The position numbers were made by a program, and so were the translations under genes. A DNA stretch of 64,000 bases from assembly GCF_001625215.2 (NCBI RefSeq), contig NC_030384.2:29996527-30060526 (forward strand), read 5' to 3'. The DNA is from Daucus carota subsp. sativus (taxonomy: Eukaryota > Streptophyta > Magnoliopsida > Apiales > Apiaceae). Shown here one piece after another: positions 59,007 to 64,000 of the stretch. Each line of letters begins with the position of its first letter. Position 1 is the stretch's first letter. The notes below the pieces were generated by a model, which had not been told where the DNA came from, made no database searches, and worked only from the letters and a program-made list of their open reading frames with translations.

Positions 59007-60680
59007 TTAACTCTTATTCCTTTGGTTCTTCGCATTCCTCTTCTTCCCACTTTGTTTAAGATTAACTGCTCTCTCATGGGATTTCATATCTTCAAACCCA
59101 ATTGGTTTTATAATCACACCAGATCTCTTGCGCACCTGTACAATGTGTAGGCAAATTCAGAATATGGCTACGAGTTTCCACCATTTTTTACATGATATTT
59201 GAATTACTTTAAGAAAAAGGACCAATATATTTCTAAACATAAGAGAAAAAAAGGAGGCAAGACTAGTGAGAAACGCACTTCAGGGCAGTTAAGAGCTTCA
59301 AGAGCACTTGCAGGGTTAAATTCAGGCCCAATAGGCATCCTGATGCTCTGCTCAAAAACTTCCTTGGATGTGTAAGGATACGGCAACGTCTTTGTGTGCA
59401 ATTTTTCAGCCTGTCAACCATTAACAAAGCTATAAGATATTAATTCGTTGAATTATGCGCATGACGATACCAGTCTATCTTAAGGCTACATCAGGCTTGC
59501 CGGTTCAATTTCTATTAACAAGAATTGTATATGATTTGCTATAATCCTTACAATCAAAGATTACTAACCTTTCTATCCACCTTCTCAGATATAATCACGT
59601 TCTTAAGATGGGCATCCTTCCTTTTCTTTAATGCTTCTTCTCTTTTCTTCTTAGCATTATCATGCTCAGCCAGCATCCATGAAGGCAAACCTCTCTTTTT
59701 TTGGACATGGGTCCATTGACCCCAGCCAGGAAGTAACACGGGCTTTTCTGGTTCTGGATTTTCCTCATTTAATATCGCCTCTTTGTCTTTCTCGAACTCT
59801 TCCTCCACATCGTCACCCGCAAAAGCACGTCGTATGAGTTCAGCTTGCGATGGAAGTTCATAGTTCGAATCGTCAACAGCAGATAGAATTCCGTCCACCA
59901 TCCTAATGTTTCCCTCGGTATCACTATCATCATCATTTTCTGCTTCCTAGAGTCCAAAAAGAAACAACACACAAGGTAAAATTAATTAAAAAAGAAAAGT
60001 GAGTGCCAGAAACTAAATCAAACTAAAAGTGCATGAAACATTTATAGAAGACCATATACTTCTACCTCTTGTTCATCCAGAGCAGGCTCCATAACTTCCA
60101 AAGAATTATTGCCATTTGCATCCACTTCAGTTTTACCTTTCATCTGCTCAGAATTTCGGGGCTGATTTTGTTTCTGTTCATCAACAATTTAAAATAATAT
60201 TAAGAATGAAAGGACATTTTGTAATTCAACGGATGTAAGTAAAACAGTTAGAGAGCGTCATATCTAACTTTTTGCCATGAATTGCTGGCAAATATGGCAA
60301 CATCATATGTCGTCTTGGTCCCTGGGGCCTCGACAATTTCATTTAAACTCTGCAGGCAACAATCAAAATTAATGAACCTATGCAAACCTCTCTTAAAATA
60401 AAAACTAAAAACCAAAATAAAAAACTTATAAATCACATCAAAATATATCAAATATGGTATGGAAATTGATTGTTGGGAGATGAAGAAAAATACACTAAAG
60501 CCGGATTTCAAAAAAAAAATGAACCGATTAACGGGAAAATCAAATTGAAAATGGAGGGATTCTGTGAAATGATGTGTGGGAGGGTACAGGTTTATTGTGT
60601 GTGGTGAATTCTCAGGGGGGGCATTAGATTAGATTGATCTAATGGCTTAGATTAGTTTGTAATTTGTATTTGATCACTAG

Positions 60681-60723
<43 letters not shown>

Positions 60724-63168
60724 CCAAAAATATTCCCTCACCTTAAATAAGTCATCATGACCAATCTGAGACTTGTCTCTAAGTACACTGGGATCGACAG
60801 TAACGTGTTTCCGCAAATAACTCTTTCTGGCATGTCCGACATCAACATCTTTCTTGGTCTCATAGTCATCTTCACTATCAGAATTACCATAATAATTATT
60901 TGACCTAATTTTTTCACCCGAATCTTGAATCTGCTGTTCTGGAGCACCAAATACCCTCCTGCCACTTGAAGTACCCTTTTCTAAATCATCTGTGCCCTCT
61001 GACTGCTTTAATGATGCTTCATATTCTTGAAGGGCGAGTTTGGCTTCTTCTTCAGCTGCTGCTTTCCTCTTCTCTAATCCACGGGCCTACCAAATGCAGT
61101 AATATATTACGAAAAAAAATTAAAAAATAACTCTGGATACGCTGACTAAAAAATAACTCTGGATACGCTGACTATGTTATACAGCCTAGCAAAATTACCA
61201 TGAAAGGCAAGGAATGCAGTCCTGAATTAGGAACTTCGTCATCTTCCAAAATTGTAAGTGTCTTCTGTTTCGCTCTCTCTAACAGTTTTAGCTTTCCCTC
61301 TTCATCTGAAGCACCTGAAACGTCGTCATCATCATCACTGTCACTGCTGTCATCACTGTTACTATCATCTTTCATAGAGTTCATTTTTCTAGTTAAAAGA
61401 GCATTTTGATGTAGCTGTTCAGCCATAGCAGCTCGAGTTCCATCATCCTGCACACCCAAACCACGTTCTAGAATGCGCTTGGCCCATTTATTGTGGTGCT
61501 TGTGCTTCAGAGTTGAGCGTTCCTGTTAATAACCAACATTATATTTGATGAAACCGGTTTTTTAGCAAGACAAAACAATTTTTTCCTATAAATTATAAAT
61601 AGAACTCCTACTTGATATAAAGCTTTATACAATTACACCTAAAATTATTACCTTAATTCTTTCATACTCTTGCTTCATAGCCAATTTTTTAGCAGCTTCA
61701 GGATCTGTCTCAATTTCGTGTGCAGCTGCTTTCAATCTGTCCTTTTTCATCAAGCGATGAAATGTTTTAGATTTTATCTTTTTTATGCGCTTTGCCTTCA
61801 TTTCATGTCGAAAAAGAAGATTCCGCATTTTTGCAAGACGGTCCTGATGGTCCTTCACATCTTCCATTGTTACCTAATATAATCATTAACCACCAAAAGA
61901 AAAGTTTCAGAATACTGTGGTAATATTTCACCATTCCTGTTATCATGCCTTTGTACTGAAATGCATGGTGTACTATGATACTAGTAAGAAACCTTTAGAA
62001 TTTTCTGACTAGATCCTTCTTAAAAAATTCTAACAATGCATACACTGTTTACAATGCTTACTTTGTTTAATTCAAGGAGCCTGGCACCATCTTTTTTGTG
62101 AGCTTCTGCAACTTCACTATTATTAACTAATGCAGCCATTTGTTTCTCAAATTCTGTTCTAGGTTCAAACTCCGAAGCTATTGCACCCACAGTGGAAAAA
62201 TTGAGATCTGTTTTATCATCAAAAAAGATCGTAGGTGCTTCCCTGTTCCTCTTTACCAATGGTTCCCACTTAGTAATATCCTTCTTTGATTGTTCATAGG
62301 CGAACTTCCTCTCCAATTTCTCTCTGTCAGGTTTCCGAAGAGGTGCATGAACAGACATCTGCTTTGTTTCAATTCGATCCACACTTTTTTTAAGTTTGCC
62401 AAAACCAGATTTCTCCCGAAGTGGATCTAAAAGATCTTGAATGCTGATGCGACCATTACCATCCAGTACATCACCACTAGGATTATATTCATTCTCTGGG
62501 TAAGCCTCGGATATGACAATGTTATTTTTTAACTTCTTACCTGAGTCAGTGAAATGATGTAATAATCTGATTAGTATTTAGTATATACAATTAACTAACC
62601 TTGAAAAATACTATTAGTTTCACATGAACTTACATTCCCACCACGACTTGTTTGACATAATAATGTCAACAAGAATCATGCAAATGGGCATGTCACTCAC
62701 ACAGACAGTTCTACAAGATTCACTTAATTTCATTCCATATCAACTAGCAAGCCAGCAAGTCATAACTTAAAAAATTGTGCAGAAATATACGTTGAACATG
62801 ATAACTCAGTAATAAGTTTCTTACACTTAGTTTTTCGAATATTATCTTCATCAAATAGTCAAATACACATTATCACAAATATACAGTAACAGCAATCAAA
62901 CAAGATTACAAGACAACCAAAAAACATTCATAAAAGGGTTTAAAAAAGCATTTAGCTCATATAACTTTCAAAATGTATCCTCAAATTTTTTTTTAATAGG
63001 TAATTTAGACTCAAGTTTACCTCCAAAAGCATCACTGGGTATTCCAGTAATTTCTTGCAGCATCCTTCCATGCCTTCCATCATCATCTTCTTCAACATCA
63101 TCTCCAAGATTTTGTGCCTCATCATCAAAATCATCGGAGTCAAATTCATCAGAGTCAACATTCTCATC
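59007..63168 (-). CDS. UTP14: U3 snoRNA-associated protein UTP14 (5' end outside window)
   Basis: Ten consecutive exons on the minus strand keep frame: 63168-63021, 62540-62062, 61873-61652, 61522-61199, 61086-60742, 60349-60269, 60173-60066, 59946-59569, 59410-59279 and 59135-59007, giving 781 codons. They show an acidic start (DENVDSDEFD), GRHGRMLQEITG, KREKL-type basic stretches (APLRKPDREKLERK), KSKTFHRLMKK, a Ser/Asp-rich segment, GWGQWTHVQKKRG and PYPYTSKEVFEQSIRMPIG. This is UTP14, a subunit of the SSU processome that activates the helicase Dhr1 in 18S rRNA maturation in the nucleolus. The first exon is not found to 64000, so the gene is cut by the window edge; Arabidopsis homologues are about 830-860 residues by memory. 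Confidence 0.93.
60683..60720. repeat. TA microsatellite in a UTP14 intron
   Basis: About 18 TA units. It lies between the sixth and fifth listed UTP14 exons. Confidence 0.9.
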
Positions 63169-64000
63169 CTACACAACAGAAACACGGCACCAAAAGTTAA
63201 CAAACGAACAGAAAATTTGACAGACTGCCAAATGGGACTCTGAAATAGTACTAAAAATATTTGAAAGTCTAACTGATGTTTTGCGTAAAGGACAACTGAC
63301 AAGTTTATAGTGACAATGGTACAAAAATCCTGGTAGATTTGTCTCATGTCATTCTAATGTGTAGTTTCTATCACAAAATCACAATACAGTGCGCCACATT
63401 CAGGTCTTGCATTCAGGTTGGAAAAAGGATACAACTTATATACCCAATGGCAGAGCTGGAAAAATTGTTGAGAGAGCCAGTTACACTTTAATTGTTAAAT
63501 ATGTCCAAGGTGTGCCAAATTACACTGCATAGTTGTTTCAGGAAAAAAAACAATACTTGCCAACTTGGCGACAGGTTAAAAAAAATATAAAACTATTTAA
63601 CAAATTATTTTACAACAAAACTGAGGGTACTCCGACAGACATCCTCACAAAATGACTGTATTACTACACAGTGGCGGAACTAGAAATTCATGTACGGGGG
63701 GCGTTCTGGTCGGAGCTTCCGGAGAACGGTATTTTGTTTGCTCGGCGAGGTGGGCAGTATCTACTCTCTTTCTTAACTCTGTTTCTTAACTTAATTTTTT
63801 ACTGCCTGTATTTCTTTTCTTTTGTTTTAAGTGAATTTGCAGAGTGGGCCTGGGCCTGTTTAAATGGACTAATAGCCTATGGGCTTGGCAAACTTATGTG
63901 TACACAGGCTTTGGTTTTATATTTTAAGCAGGGGCAGCCAAGATCAATCAACAAAATTAAGCCTATAAAAAGAAATTACATATCAGTTAAGCAGAGTCAA
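63169..64000. other. UTP14 upstream intron or promoter side, with hAT-like end
   Basis: No further UTP14 exon is found. At 63669 the sequence CAGTGGCGGAACTAGAA matches the terminus of hAT elements and resembles the start of the 21339-22320 element (CAGTGGCGGAACC). Its other end, if present, is beyond 64000. Confidence 0.45.

Noticed and set aside
1-64000. Search for CRISPR arrays, LTR elements and virus-like copies
   Set aside because: No spaced short repeats of CRISPR type, no long paired terminal direct repeats and no gag/pol-like reading text were seen.

Overview
This window is nuclear DNA of a flowering plant, almost certainly a eudicot. The genes have many introns in AT-rich spacer. Plant-specific families are present (ABCG half-transporters, ankyrin/PGG proteins, malectin-like proteins, MAKR). 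The spacers and introns hold small DNA transposons of the kinds common in plants (hAT, Mutator, PIF/Harbinger, Stowaway, Helitron-like). I cannot name the species from sequence alone.

Layout. 1-5.1 kb: a decayed ankyrin/PGG fragment, then an apparently intact four-exon ankyrin/PGG gene (minus). 5.6-9.6 kb: a transposon nest with two head-to-tail Helitron-like units, one split by a 693 bp Mutator-type foldback element, then a retroposed sequence and a small MITE. 10.3-12.5 kb: an intronless ABCG half-transporter (minus), closest to the Arabidopsis ABCG1/2/6/16/20 suberin group. 14.9-33.6 kb: four tandem three-exon genes (minus) for secreted malectin-like proteins that have no kinase but a hydrophobic, GPI-signal-like C-terminus. 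A fifth copy is only a 3' remnant. The ribosome-maturation gene SBDS (plus) sits inside this array. 35.8-48.7 kb: an 18-exon coiled-coil protein gene (plus) whose introns carry at least four transposon pieces. 51.6-52.6 kb: a MAKR-family gene (plus). 53.5-57.1 kb: an ITN1-type ankyrin/PGG gene (minus). 59.0-63.2 kb to the right edge: UTP14, an SSU-processome subunit (minus), with its first exon outside the window.

How the parts relate. SBDS and UTP14 both serve ribosome biogenesis (60S maturation and 18S processing) but are unlinked neighbours, not an operon. The two ankyrin/PGG genes belong to clearly different subgroups. The most distinctive feature is the kinase-less malectin-like cluster. 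It has conserved intron phases, a conserved TATA region about 65-90 bp before each ATG, and homologous upstream flanks. It looks like a young, locally expanding family of cell-surface proteins that could act as co-receptors, decoys or wall-sensing modules; that role is inference. I saw no retrovirus-like or LTR element, no CRISPR array and no tRNA or rRNA gene.

Exon boundaries were read by eye from GT/GC-AG sites and reading-frame continuity. Nearly all joints keep frame exactly, so the models are good, but transcripts were not available.
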